The position numbers and the translations under genes are program-made. A model generated the notes under the pieces. That model saw only the letters and a list, made by a program, of their open reading frames with translations, was not told the origin of the DNA and searched no databases. A DNA stretch of 64,000 nt from Megalopta genalis (taxonomy: Eukaryota; Arthropoda; Insecta; Hymenoptera; Halictidae): positions 186,001 to 250,000 of the forward strand of contig NW_027476401.1 of NCBI RefSeq assembly GCF_051020955.1, in the 5' to 3' direction. Below are positions 11,091-22,920 of this stretch, in pieces. Position 1 is the stretch's first letter. Each line of letters begins with the position of its first letter.

Positions 11091-14000
11091 TCATGTACAT
11101 GACAAGTATATGCAGCTAAACCATTTGATTCGCATGGATTTGAAACTAAGCCTTCTACTTCGCATTGATTTGAAGCTAAATCATGTGTTTCGCTTGGATT
11201 TGAAGATAACTCGTTCGATTCGCATGCAGTTGAAGGTAAATCATGTATATCACAATTATTTGAAGCTAAACCATTTGTTTCGCTTGGTTTTTGTATCTAA
11301 GCCTTCTACTTCGCATTGATTAGAAGCTAAATCATGTGTTCCGCATGAATTTGAAGCTAACTCGTTTGTTTCGCACGAAGTTGACGCTAAATTATGTATA
11401 TCACGATTATTTGAAGCTATTCCATTTGATTCGCATGGATTTGAAACGAAACCTTCTGCTTCGCATTGAGTTGAAGCTAAAACATGCATTTCGCATGGAT
11501 TTGAAGCTAACTCGTTTTTTTCGCCTGCATTTGGAGCTATATCACTTATATTCGCAAGTATTTGAAGGTCAATCATTCGTTTCGCATGGATTTGAAGCAA
11601 ATCCTTCTACTTCGCATTCATTTGAAGCTAAATCATGCGTTTCGCACGGATTTGTAGCTAACTCGTTTGATTCGCCTGCATTTCACGCTATATCACTTAT
11701 ATGGCAAGTGTTTGAAGCTAAATCATTTGTGTCGCATGGGTTTGAAGCTAAGCCTTCTACTTCGGATGGATTTGAAGCTAAATAATGCGTTTCGCTTGGA
11801 TTTAAAACTAACTTGTTTGTTTCGCATGCAGTTGAAACTAAATCATGTATATCACAAGTATTTGAAGCTGAACCATTTGTTTCGCATGAATATTAAGCTA
11901 AACCATGTGTTTCGAATGAATTTGAAGCTAAATCATGTGTTTCGCAGGGATTCGAAGCTAGCTCGTTTGTTGCGCCTGCATTTGAAGCTAAATCATGTAC
12001 ATGACAAGTATATGCAGCTAAACCATTTGATTCGCATGGATTTGAAACTAAGCCTTCAACATCGCATTGATTTGAAGCTAAATCATGTGTTTCGCTTGGA
12101 TTTGAAGATAACTCGTTCGATTCGCATGCAGTTGAAGCTAAATCATGTATATCACAATTATTTCATGCTAAACCATTTGTTTCGCATGGTTTTGTATCTA
12201 AGCCTTCTACTTCGCATTGATTAGAAGCTAAATCATGTGTTTCGCTTGGATTTGAAGATAACTCGTTCGATTCGCATGCAGTTGAAGCTAAATCATGTAT
12301 ATCACAATTATTTGAAGCTAAACCATTTGTTTCGCATGGATTTGAAACCAAGCCTTCTACTTCGCATTCATTTGAACCTAAATCATTGGTTTCGCATCGA
12401 TTCGAAACTAATCCTTCTACTTCGGATTGTTTTAAAGCTAAATCATGTGTTTCGCATGGATTTGTAGCTAAGTCGTTTGATTCGCCTGCATTTGAAGCTA
12501 TATCACTTATATGGCAAGTGTTTGAAGCTAAATCATTTGTGTCGCATGGATTTGAAGCTAACACGTTTGTTTCGCATGCTATTGACGCTAAATCATGTAT
12601 ATCACAAGTATTTGAAGCTAAACAATCTGTTTAGTGTGGATTCGGAGATCAGCCTTGTACTTCGCATTGATTTGAAGCTAAATCATATCTTTCGCTTGGA
12701 TTTGAAGCTAATTCGATGGTTTCGCTTGCAGTTGAAGCTAAATCATGTATAAAACAAGTATTTGAAGCTAAACCATTTGTTTCGCATGGATTTGAATCTA
12801 AGCCTTCTACTTCGCACTGATTCGAAGCTGAATCATGTGTTTCGCTTGAATTTGAAGCTAACTCGTTTGTTTCGCATGCAGTTGAAGCTAAATCATGTAC
12901 AAAACAAGTATTTGAATCTAAACCATTTGTTTCGCATGGATTCGAAGATACGCCTTCTACTTCGCATTGAATTGAAGCTAAATCATGTGTTTCGTATGGA
13001 TTTGAAGCTAACTCGATTGTTTCGCATGCAGTTGAAGCTAAATCATGTATATCACAGGTATTTGAAGCTAAACCATTAGTTTCGTATGGATTCGAGGATA
13101 AGTCTTCTACTTCGCATTGATTTGAAGCTAAATCATGTGTTTCGCATGGATTTGAAGCTATCTCGTTTGTTTCGCATGCTTTTGAAGCTAAATCATGTAT
13201 ATCAAAATTATTTGAAACTAAACCATTTGATTCGCTTGGATTTGAAGATAAGCCTTCTACGTCGGATTGATTTGAAGCTAAATCATGTTTTTCGCTTGGG
13301 TTTCAAGCTAACTCGTTTGTTTCGCCTGCAGTTGAAGCTAAATCATGTATATCGCAAGTATTTGAACCTAAACCATTTGTTTCGCATGGATTCGAAGATC
13401 AGACTTCTGCTTCGCACTGATTTGAAGCGGCATCGTGTGTTTCGCTGTATTTGAAGCTAACTCGTTTGTTTCGCATGCTTTTGAAGCTAAATCATGCATA
13501 TCACAATTATTTGAAGCTTAACCATTTGATTCGCACGGATTTGAAGCTAAGCCTTCTTCTTAGCAATGATTTGAAGCTAAATCGTGTGTTTCGCATGGAT
13601 TTGAAGCTAACTCGTTTGTTTAGCATGCAGTTGAAGCTAAATCACCTATATCACAAGTATTTGAAGCTGAACCATTTGTTTCGCATGGATTTGAAGCTAA
13701 GCCATCTACTTCGTATTGATTTGAAGCTGAATCATGTGTTTCGCTTGTATTTGAAGGTAACTCGTTTGTTTCGCATGCTGTTGAAGCTAAATCATGTATA
13801 TCACAAGTATTTGAAGCTAAACCATTTGTTTCGCATGGATTCAAAGATCAGTCTTCTACTTCGCATTGATTTGAAACTAAATCATGTGTTTCGTATGGAT
13901 TTGAAGCTAACTCGATTGTTTCGCATGCAGTTGAAGCTAAATCATGTATATCACAAGTATTTGAAACTACATTATTTGTGTCGCATGGATTTAAAGCTAA

Positions 14001-15247
14001 GCCTCCTACTTCGCATTGATTTGAAGCTAAATTATGTGGTTCGCATGGATTTGAAGCCAACTCGTTTGTTTTGCATGCAGTTGAAACTAAATCATATATA
14101 TCAGAAGTATTTGATGCTAACCCAATTGGTTCGCGTGGATTTAAAGCAAAGCCTTCTTCTTCGCATTGATTTGAAGCTGAATCATGTATTTCGCATGGAT
14201 TTGAAGCTAACTCGTTTAATTCGCATGCAGTTGAAGCTAAATCATGTATATCACAAGTATTTGAAGCTAAAACTTTTGATTCGCGCGGATTTGAAGCTAT
14301 GCCTTTTACGTCGCATTGATTTGAGGCTAAATCATGTGTTTCGCTTGGATTTGAAGCTAACTCGATTTTTTCGCATGCAGTTGAAGCTAAATCATGTATA
14401 TCACAGGTATTTGAAGCTAAATCATGTGTTTCGCTTGGATTTGAAACTAAGCCTTCTACTTCGCATTGATTTGAAGCTATATCATGTGTTTCGCGTGGAT
14501 GTCAAGCTAACTCGTTTGTTTCGCATGCTGTTGAAGCTATATCATGTATATCACATGTATTCGAAGCTAAACCATTTGTTTCGCATGGATTTGAAGATAA
14601 GCCTTCTACTTCGAATTGATTTGAAGCTGAATAATGTGTTTCGCTTGTAATTGAAGTTAACTCGTTTGTTTCGCACGCAGTTGAAGATAAATCATGTATA
14701 TCACAAGTATTTGAAGCTAAACAATTTGATCCGCATGGATTTGAAGCTAAGCATTCTACTTCGCATTGATTTGAGGGTAAGTCATGTGTTTCGCATGGAT
14801 TTGAAGCTAAACCATTTGATTCGCATGGATTTGAAGCTAAGCCTTCTACGTCGCATTGATTTGAAGCAGAATCATGTGTTTCGCTTGTATTTGAAGCTAA
14901 CTGGTTTGATTCGCACGCAGTTGAAGATAAATCATGTATATCACAAGTATTTGAAGCTAAACCATTTGATTCGAATGGATTTGAAGATAAGCCTTCTACT
15001 TCGCATTGATTTGAAGGTAAATCATGTATTTCGCATGGATTCGAAGCTAGCGCGTTTGTTTTGCCTGCATTTGAAGCTAAATCGTGTATATCACAAGTAT
15101 TTGAAGCTAAATGATTTGTTTCGCATTGATTTGAAGCTAAGGCTTCTACTTCGCATTCATTTGAAGTTAAATCATGTGTTTCCCTTGGGTGTGAAGCTAA
15201 CTCGCGTGTTTAGCACGCAGTTGAAGTCAAATCTTGTATATCACAGG

Positions 15248-17527
15248 TATTTGAAGCTAAACCATTTGTTTCGCATGGATTCGACGCTAAGCCTTCGCCT
15301 TCGCATTGATTTGAAGCTAAATCACGTGTTCCGCATGGATTTGAAGCTAACTCGTTTGTTTAGCATGCAGTTGAAGCTAAATCACGTATATCACAAGTAT
15401 TTGAAGCTGAACCTTTTGTTTCGCATGGATTTGAAGCTAAGCCTTCTACTTCGTATTGATTTGAAGCTGAATCATGTGTTTCGCTTGTATTTGAAGCTAA
15501 CTCGTTTGTTTCGCATGCTGTTGAAGCTAAATCATGTATATCACAAGTATTTGAAGCTAAACAATTTGTTTCGCACGGATTCAAAGATCAGTCTTCTACT
15601 TCGCATTGATTTGAAACTAAATCATGTGTTTCGTATGGATTTGAAGCTAACTCGATTGTTTCGCATGCAGTTGAAGGTAAATCATGTATATCACAAGTAT
15701 TTGAAACTAGATTATTTGTGTCGCATGGATTTAAAGCTAAGCCTTCTTCTTCGCATTGATTTGAAGCTAAATCGTGTGTTTCGCATGGATTTGAAGCTAA
15801 ACCATTTAATCCGCATGGATTTGAATCTAAGCCTTCTACGTCGCATTGATTTGAAGCTAAATCATGTGTTCCGCATGGATTTTAAGCTAACTCGTTTGTA
15901 TCACATGCAGTTGAAGTTAAATCATGTATATCACAAGTATTTGAAGCTAAACCATTTGTTTCGCATGGATTCGAAGATCAGCCTTCTGCTTCGCATAGAT
16001 TTGCAGCTAAATCATGTGTTCCGTATGGATTTGAAGCTAACTCGTTTGTTTCGCATGCAATTGAAGCTAAATCATGTATATAACAAGTATTTGAAGCTGA
16101 ACCTTTTGTTTCGCATGGATTAGAAGCTAAGCCTTCTACTTCGTATTGATTTGAAGCTGAATCATGTGTTTCGCTTGTATTTGAAGCTAACTCGTTTGAT
16201 TCGCATGCAGTTGCAGCTAAAACATGTACATCACAAGTATTTGAAGCTAAACCATTTGTTTCGCGTGGATTTGAAACTAAGCCTTCTACTTCGCATTGAT
16301 TTGAATCTGAATCATGTATTTCGCATGGATTTGAAGCTAACTCGTTTAATTCGCATGCAGTTGAATCTAAATCATGTATTTCACAAGTATTTGAAGCTAA
16401 AACTTTTGATTCGCACGGATTTGAAGCTATGCCTTTTACGTCACATTGATTTGAGGCTAAATCATGTGTTTCGCTTGGATTTGAAGCTAACTCGATTTTT
16501 TCGCAAGCAGTTGAAGCTAAATCATGTATATCACAGGTATTTGAAGCTAAATCATGTGTTTCGTTTGGATTTGAAACTAAGCCTTCTACTTCGCATTGAT
16601 TTGAAGCTATATCATGTGTTTCGCATGGATGTCAAGCTAACTCGTTTGTTTCGCATGCTGTTGAAGCTATATCATGTATATCGCAAGTATTCGAAGCTAA
16701 ACCATTTGTTTCGCATGGATTTGAAGATAAGCCTTCTACTTCGAATTGATTTGAAGCTGAATAATGTGTTTCGCTTGTAATTGAAGTTAACTCGTTTGTT
16801 TCGCACGCAGTTGAAGATAAATCATGTATATCACAAGTATTTGAAGCTAAACAATTTGATCCGCATGGATTTGAAGCTAAGCATTCTACTTCGCATTGAT
16901 TTGAGGGTAAGTCATGTGTTTCGCATGGATTTGAAGCTAAACCATTTGATTCGCATGGATTTGAAGCTAAGCCTTCTACGTCGCATTGATTTGAAGCAGA
17001 ATCATGTGTTTCGCTTGTATTTGAAGCTAACTGGTTTGATTCGCACGCAGTTGAAGATAAATCATGTATATAACAAGTATTTGAAGCTAAACCATTTGAT
17101 TCGAATGGATTTGAAGATAAGCCTTCTACTTCGCATTGATTTGAAGGTAAATCATGTGTTTCGCATGGATTCGAAGCTAACGCGTTTGTTTTGCCTGCAT
17201 TTGAAGCTAAATCGTGTATATCACAAGTATTTGAATCTAAATGATTTGTTTCGCATTGATTTGAAGCTAAGGCTTCTACTTCGCATTCATTTGAAGCTAA
17301 ATCATGTTTTTGGCATGGATTTGAAGCTAACTCGTTTGCTTCGTCTGCATTTGAAGCTATATCACTTACATCGCAAGTATATGAAGCTAAATCATTCGTG
17401 TCGCATGGATTTGAAGCTAATCCTTCTACTTCGCATTGATTTGAAGCTAAATCATGTGTTTCGCATGGATTTGTAGCTAACTCGTTTGTTTCGCACGCAG
17501 TTGACGCTAAATCGTGTATATCACGAT
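15248..17527 (+). repeat. Perfect 2,280-bp tandem duplication, copy 1
   Basis: Compared line by line with 17,528-19,807, I found no difference over the whole length. Just left of the block the sequences differ (TCACAGG at 15,241 against TCACGAT at 17,521). At the right the match continues only to the TATTTGAAGCTA motif at 17,528-17,539, which is shared with 19,808-19,819. The unit length of 2,280 bp is 76 monomers. Identity at this level, in an array whose neighbours differ by several percent or more, means a very recent duplication or an assembly duplication. Confidence 0.93.
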
Positions 17528-19807
17528 TATTTGAAGCTAAACCATTTGTTTCGCATGGATTCGACGCTAAGCCTTCGCCTTCGCATTGATTTGAAGCTAA
17601 ATCACGTGTTCCGCATGGATTTGAAGCTAACTCGTTTGTTTAGCATGCAGTTGAAGCTAAATCACGTATATCACAAGTATTTGAAGCTGAACCTTTTGTT
17701 TCGCATGGATTTGAAGCTAAGCCTTCTACTTCGTATTGATTTGAAGCTGAATCATGTGTTTCGCTTGTATTTGAAGCTAACTCGTTTGTTTCGCATGCTG
17801 TTGAAGCTAAATCATGTATATCACAAGTATTTGAAGCTAAACAATTTGTTTCGCACGGATTCAAAGATCAGTCTTCTACTTCGCATTGATTTGAAACTAA
17901 ATCATGTGTTTCGTATGGATTTGAAGCTAACTCGATTGTTTCGCATGCAGTTGAAGGTAAATCATGTATATCACAAGTATTTGAAACTAGATTATTTGTG
18001 TCGCATGGATTTAAAGCTAAGCCTTCTTCTTCGCATTGATTTGAAGCTAAATCGTGTGTTTCGCATGGATTTGAAGCTAAACCATTTAATCCGCATGGAT
18101 TTGAATCTAAGCCTTCTACGTCGCATTGATTTGAAGCTAAATCATGTGTTCCGCATGGATTTTAAGCTAACTCGTTTGTATCACATGCAGTTGAAGTTAA
18201 ATCATGTATATCACAAGTATTTGAAGCTAAACCATTTGTTTCGCATGGATTCGAAGATCAGCCTTCTGCTTCGCATAGATTTGCAGCTAAATCATGTGTT
18301 CCGTATGGATTTGAAGCTAACTCGTTTGTTTCGCATGCAATTGAAGCTAAATCATGTATATAACAAGTATTTGAAGCTGAACCTTTTGTTTCGCATGGAT
18401 TAGAAGCTAAGCCTTCTACTTCGTATTGATTTGAAGCTGAATCATGTGTTTCGCTTGTATTTGAAGCTAACTCGTTTGATTCGCATGCAGTTGCAGCTAA
18501 AACATGTACATCACAAGTATTTGAAGCTAAACCATTTGTTTCGCGTGGATTTGAAACTAAGCCTTCTACTTCGCATTGATTTGAATCTGAATCATGTATT
18601 TCGCATGGATTTGAAGCTAACTCGTTTAATTCGCATGCAGTTGAATCTAAATCATGTATTTCACAAGTATTTGAAGCTAAAACTTTTGATTCGCACGGAT
18701 TTGAAGCTATGCCTTTTACGTCACATTGATTTGAGGCTAAATCATGTGTTTCGCTTGGATTTGAAGCTAACTCGATTTTTTCGCAAGCAGTTGAAGCTAA
18801 ATCATGTATATCACAGGTATTTGAAGCTAAATCATGTGTTTCGTTTGGATTTGAAACTAAGCCTTCTACTTCGCATTGATTTGAAGCTATATCATGTGTT
18901 TCGCATGGATGTCAAGCTAACTCGTTTGTTTCGCATGCTGTTGAAGCTATATCATGTATATCGCAAGTATTCGAAGCTAAACCATTTGTTTCGCATGGAT
19001 TTGAAGATAAGCCTTCTACTTCGAATTGATTTGAAGCTGAATAATGTGTTTCGCTTGTAATTGAAGTTAACTCGTTTGTTTCGCACGCAGTTGAAGATAA
19101 ATCATGTATATCACAAGTATTTGAAGCTAAACAATTTGATCCGCATGGATTTGAAGCTAAGCATTCTACTTCGCATTGATTTGAGGGTAAGTCATGTGTT
19201 TCGCATGGATTTGAAGCTAAACCATTTGATTCGCATGGATTTGAAGCTAAGCCTTCTACGTCGCATTGATTTGAAGCAGAATCATGTGTTTCGCTTGTAT
19301 TTGAAGCTAACTGGTTTGATTCGCACGCAGTTGAAGATAAATCATGTATATAACAAGTATTTGAAGCTAAACCATTTGATTCGAATGGATTTGAAGATAA
19401 GCCTTCTACTTCGCATTGATTTGAAGGTAAATCATGTGTTTCGCATGGATTCGAAGCTAACGCGTTTGTTTTGCCTGCATTTGAAGCTAAATCGTGTATA
19501 TCACAAGTATTTGAATCTAAATGATTTGTTTCGCATTGATTTGAAGCTAAGGCTTCTACTTCGCATTCATTTGAAGCTAAATCATGTTTTTGGCATGGAT
19601 TTGAAGCTAACTCGTTTGCTTCGTCTGCATTTGAAGCTATATCACTTACATCGCAAGTATATGAAGCTAAATCATTCGTGTCGCATGGATTTGAAGCTAA
19701 TCCTTCTACTTCGCATTGATTTGAAGCTAAATCATGTGTTTCGCATGGATTTGTAGCTAACTCGTTTGTTTCGCACGCAGTTGACGCTAAATCGTGTATA
19801 TCACGAT
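17528..19807 (+). repeat. Perfect 2,280-bp tandem duplication, copy 2
   Basis: This directly abuts copy 1 (15,248-17,527) and is identical to it by eye. It ends where TTGAAGCTAT TCC replaces TTGAAGCTAA ACC at about 19,820. Short homology of about 12 bases at the junction fits unequal exchange between misaligned arrays. Confidence 0.93.
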
Positions 19808-19976
19808 TATTTGAAGCTATTCCATTTGATTCGCATGGATTTGAAACGAAGCCTTCTGCTTCGCATTGATTTGAATCTAAATCATGTGTTTTGCATGTAT
19901 TTGAAGCTAACTCGTTTGTTTCGCCAGCATTTGAAGCTATATCACTTATATTCGCAAGCATTTGAATGTCAATCAT
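18912..19976 (-). other. Longest minus-strand open frame (354 codons), cysteine-bearing 10-residue repeat
   Basis: The frame starts with a true ATG at 19,976-19,974 and runs through the second copy of the 2,280-bp duplication. It encodes decapeptides of the pattern A-S-N-x-C-E-x-x-x-L: ASNQCEVEGL, SSNPCETNGL, ASNTCDIHDL, ASTACETNEL and ASNPCETHDL. A cysteine recurs every ten residues and acidic residues dominate, giving a more protein-like composition than the opposite strand. No leader, anchor or other domain is seen. The equivalent frame is broken by stops elsewhere (for example where the plus strand has TTTAGCATG). I do not recognise a family. Open by periodicity is the default reading. 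Confidence 0.25.
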
Positions 19977-20800
19977 TCGTTTCGCATGGATTCGAAGATA
20001 AGCCTTCTACTTCGCATTGATTTGAAGCTGAATCATGTGTTTGGCATGTATTTGAATCTAACTCGTTTATTTCGCATGCAGTTGAAGCTAAATCATGTAT
20101 ATCACAAATATTTGAAGCTAAAACATTTCATTCGCATGGATTCGAAGATCAGCCTTCTGCTTCGCATTGATTTGAAGATAAATCATGTGTTTAGCATTGA
20201 TTTGAAGCTAACTCGTTTGTTTCGCATGCAGTTGAAACTAAATCATGTATATCACAATCATTTGAAGCTAAACCATTTGTTTCGCATGGATTAGAAGATA
20301 AGCCTTCTACTTCGCATTGATTTGAAGCTAAATCGTGTGTTTCGCATGGATTTGATGCTAACCCGTTTGTTTCGCATGCAGTTGAATCTAGCTCATGTAT
20401 ATCACGAGTATTTGAAGCTGAACCATTTGATTCGCATGGATTTGAAGGTAAGCACTCTAGTTCGCATTGAATTGAAGCTAAATCATGAGTTTCGCTTGGA
20501 TTTGAAGCTAACTCGTTTGTTTAGCATGCAGTTGAAGCTAAATCACGTATATCACAAGTATTTGAAGCTGAACCATTTGTTTCGCACGGATTTGAAGCTA
20601 AGCCTTCTACTTCGCATTGATTTGAAGCTAAATCATGTGTTTGGCTTGGGTTTCAAGCTAACTCGTTTGTTTCGCCTGCAGTTGAAGCTAAATCAAGTAT
20701 ATCACAAGTATTTGAAGCTAAACCAATTGTTTCGCATGGATTCGAAGATCAGACTTCTGCTTCGCACTGATTTGAAGCGGCATCGTGTGTTCCGCTGTAT

Positions 20801-22390
20801 TTGAAGCTAACTCGTTTGTTTCGCATGCAATTGAAGCTAAATCATGTAAGTCACAAGTATTTGAAGCTGAACCTTTTGTTTCGCATGGATTTGAAGCAAA
20901 GCCTTCTACTTCGTATTGATTTGAAGCTGAATCATGTGTTTCGCTTGTATTTGAAGCTAACTCGTTTGCTTCGCATGCTGTTGAAGCTAAATCATGTATA
21001 TCACAAGTATTTGAAGCTAAACCAATTGTTTCGCATGGATTCAAAGATCAGTCTTCTACTTCGCATTGATTTGAAACTAAATCATGTGTTTCGTATGGAT
21101 TTGAAGCTAACTCGATTGTTTCGCATGCAGTTGAAGGTAAATCATGTATATCACAAGTATTTGAAACTAGATTATTTGTGTCGCATGGATTTAAAGCTAA
21201 GCCTTCTACTTCGCATTGATTTGAAGCTAAATTATGTGGTTCGCATGGATTTGAAGCCAACTCGCTTGTTTTGCATGCAGTTGAAACTGAATCATATGTA
21301 TCAGAAGTATTTGATGCTAACCCAATTGGTTCGCGTGGATTTAAAGCAAAGCCTTCTTCTTCGCATTGATTTGAAGCTAAATCGTGTGTTTCGCATGGAT
21401 TTGAAGCTAAACCATTTAATCCGCATGGATTTGAATCTAAGCCTTCTACGTCGCATTGATTTGAAGCTAAATCATGTGTTCCGCTTGGATTTTAAGCTAA
21501 CTCGTTTGTATCACATGCAGTTGAAGTTAAATCATGTATATCACAAGTATTTGAAGCTAAACCATTTGTTTCGCATGGATTCGAAGATCAGCCTTCTGCT
21601 TCGCATAGATTTGCAGCTAAATCATGTGTTCCGTATGGATTTGAAGCTAACTCGTTTGTTTCGCATGCAATTGAAGCTAAATCATGTATATAACAAGTAT
21701 TTGAAGCTGAACCTTTTGTTTCGCATGGATTTGAAGCTAAGCCTTCTACTTCGTATTGATTTGAAGCTGAATCATGTGTTTCGCTTGTATTTGAAGCTAA
21801 CTCGTTTGATTCGCATGCAGTTGCAGCTAAATCATGTACATCACAAGTATTTGAAGCTAAACCATTTGTTTCGCGTGGATTTGAAACTAAGCCTTCTACT
21901 TCGCATTGATTTGAATCTGAATCATGTATTTCGCATGGATTTGAAGCTAACTCGTTTAATTCGCATGCAGTTGAAGCTAAATCATGTATTTCACAAGTAT
22001 TTGAAGCTAAAACTTTTGATTCGCACGGATTTGAAGCTATGCCTTTTACGTCACATTGATTTGAGGCTAAATCATGTGTTTCGCTTGGATTTGAAGCTAA
22101 CTCGATTTTTTCGCATGCAGTTGAAGCTAAATCATGTATATCACAGGTATTTGAAGCTAAATCATGTGTTTCGTTTGGATTTGAAACTAAGCCTTCTACT
22201 TCGCATTGATTTGAAGCTATATCATGTGTTTCGCATGGATGTCAAGCTAACTCGTTTGTTTCGCATGCTGTTGAAGCTATATCATGTATATCGCAAGTAT
22301 TCTAAGCTAAACCATTTGTTTCGCATGGATTTGAAGATAAGCCTTCTACTTCGAATTGATTTGAAGCTGAATAATGTGTTTCGCTTGTAA
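20801..22390 (+). other. Longest open frame of the satellite (529 codons), probably not a gene
   Basis: The frame opens with TTG and its first ATG is at 20,825. The translation is 53 variants of a 10-residue repeat, mostly LKLNHVFRMD, LKLTRLFRMQ, LKLNHVYHKY, LKLNHLFRMD and LKLSLLLRID. It is strongly basic and rich in Leu, Asn, His and Arg. There is no signal peptide, non-repeat domain, or promoter-like or ribosome-binding context. It ends at a TAA made by one T-to-A change (TGTAA before TTGAAG), and the same frame reopens immediately after. Few codons of this frame are one step from a stop, so long open runs are expected without selection. I do not recognise a protein family. It could be a coding-repeat relic, but satellite by-product is the better explanation. 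Confidence 0.25.
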
Positions 22391-22920
22391 TTGAAGTTAA
22401 CTCGTTTGTTTCGCACGCAGTTGAAGATAAATCATGTATATCACAAGTATTTGAAGCTAAACAATTTGATCCGCATGGATTTGAAGCCAAGCATTCTACT
22501 TCGCATTGATTTGAGGGTAAGTCATGTGTTTCGCATGGATTTGAAGCTAAACCATTTGATTCGCATGGATTTGAAGCTAAGCCTTCTACGTCGCATTGAT
22601 TTGAAGCAGAATCATGTGTTTCGCTTGTATTTGAAGCTAACTGGTTTGATTCGCACGCAGTTGAAGATAAATCATGTATATAACAAGTATTTGAAGCTAA
22701 ACCATTTGATTCGAATGGATTTGAAGATAAGCCTTCTACTTCGCATTGATTTGAAGGTAAATCATGTATTTCGCATGGATTCGAAGCTAACGCGTTTGTT
22801 TTGCCTGCATTTGAAGCTAAATCGTGTATATCACAAGTATTTGAAGCTAAATGATTTGTTTCGCATTGATTTGAAGCTAAGGCTTCTACTTCGCATTCAT
22901 TTGAAGTTAAATCATGTGTT
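20830..22920 (+). repeat. Third, diverged copy of the 2,280-bp block
   Basis: This region follows 15,370-17,310 at a spacing of 5,460 bp up to about 21,200 and 5,610 bp after about 21,360. The change of 150 bp means this copy holds one extra five-monomer unit (about 21,210-21,360, marked by TTATGTGGTT and CCCAATTGGTT) that copies 1 and 2 lack. The same extra unit is found near 14,030-14,150, so its absence from copies 1 and 2 is probably a deletion. Confidence 0.85.

Larger units (their letters stand above)
7800..12640 (+). repeat. Subarray 3: irregular, rich in the 31-bp register-shifting monomer
   Basis: The five-monomer order often breaks here. A 31-bp variant with core ATCACTTATA and tail TTCGCAAGTAT (or CAAGCAT) occurs many times, for example near 8,168, 8,915, 9,068, 9,223, 10,001, 10,304, 10,784 and 11,537. 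In most cases no compensating 29-mer follows, so the register shifts. Other local variants are heads TTGAAGGTCA and TTGACGCTAA, tail TCACGATTAT and core TCCATTTGAT. Reading frames are correspondingly short on both strands. Confidence 0.8.

Noticed and set aside
13010..13070. Splice-site-like motifs (TTTCGCATGCAG as an acceptor, CAGGTATTTG as a donor)
   Set aside because: They repeat with the monomer across the array, so they carry no information about a particular intron. No exon structure is supported.
13451..16123. Two long plus-strand open frames (399 and 490 codons) as real leucine-rich repeat proteins
   Set aside because: They are the LKLN reading of the satellite, start with TTG, and lack leucine-rich-repeat spacing and any non-repeat domain. 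The frame has few codons that can mutate to a stop, so length alone is weak evidence.
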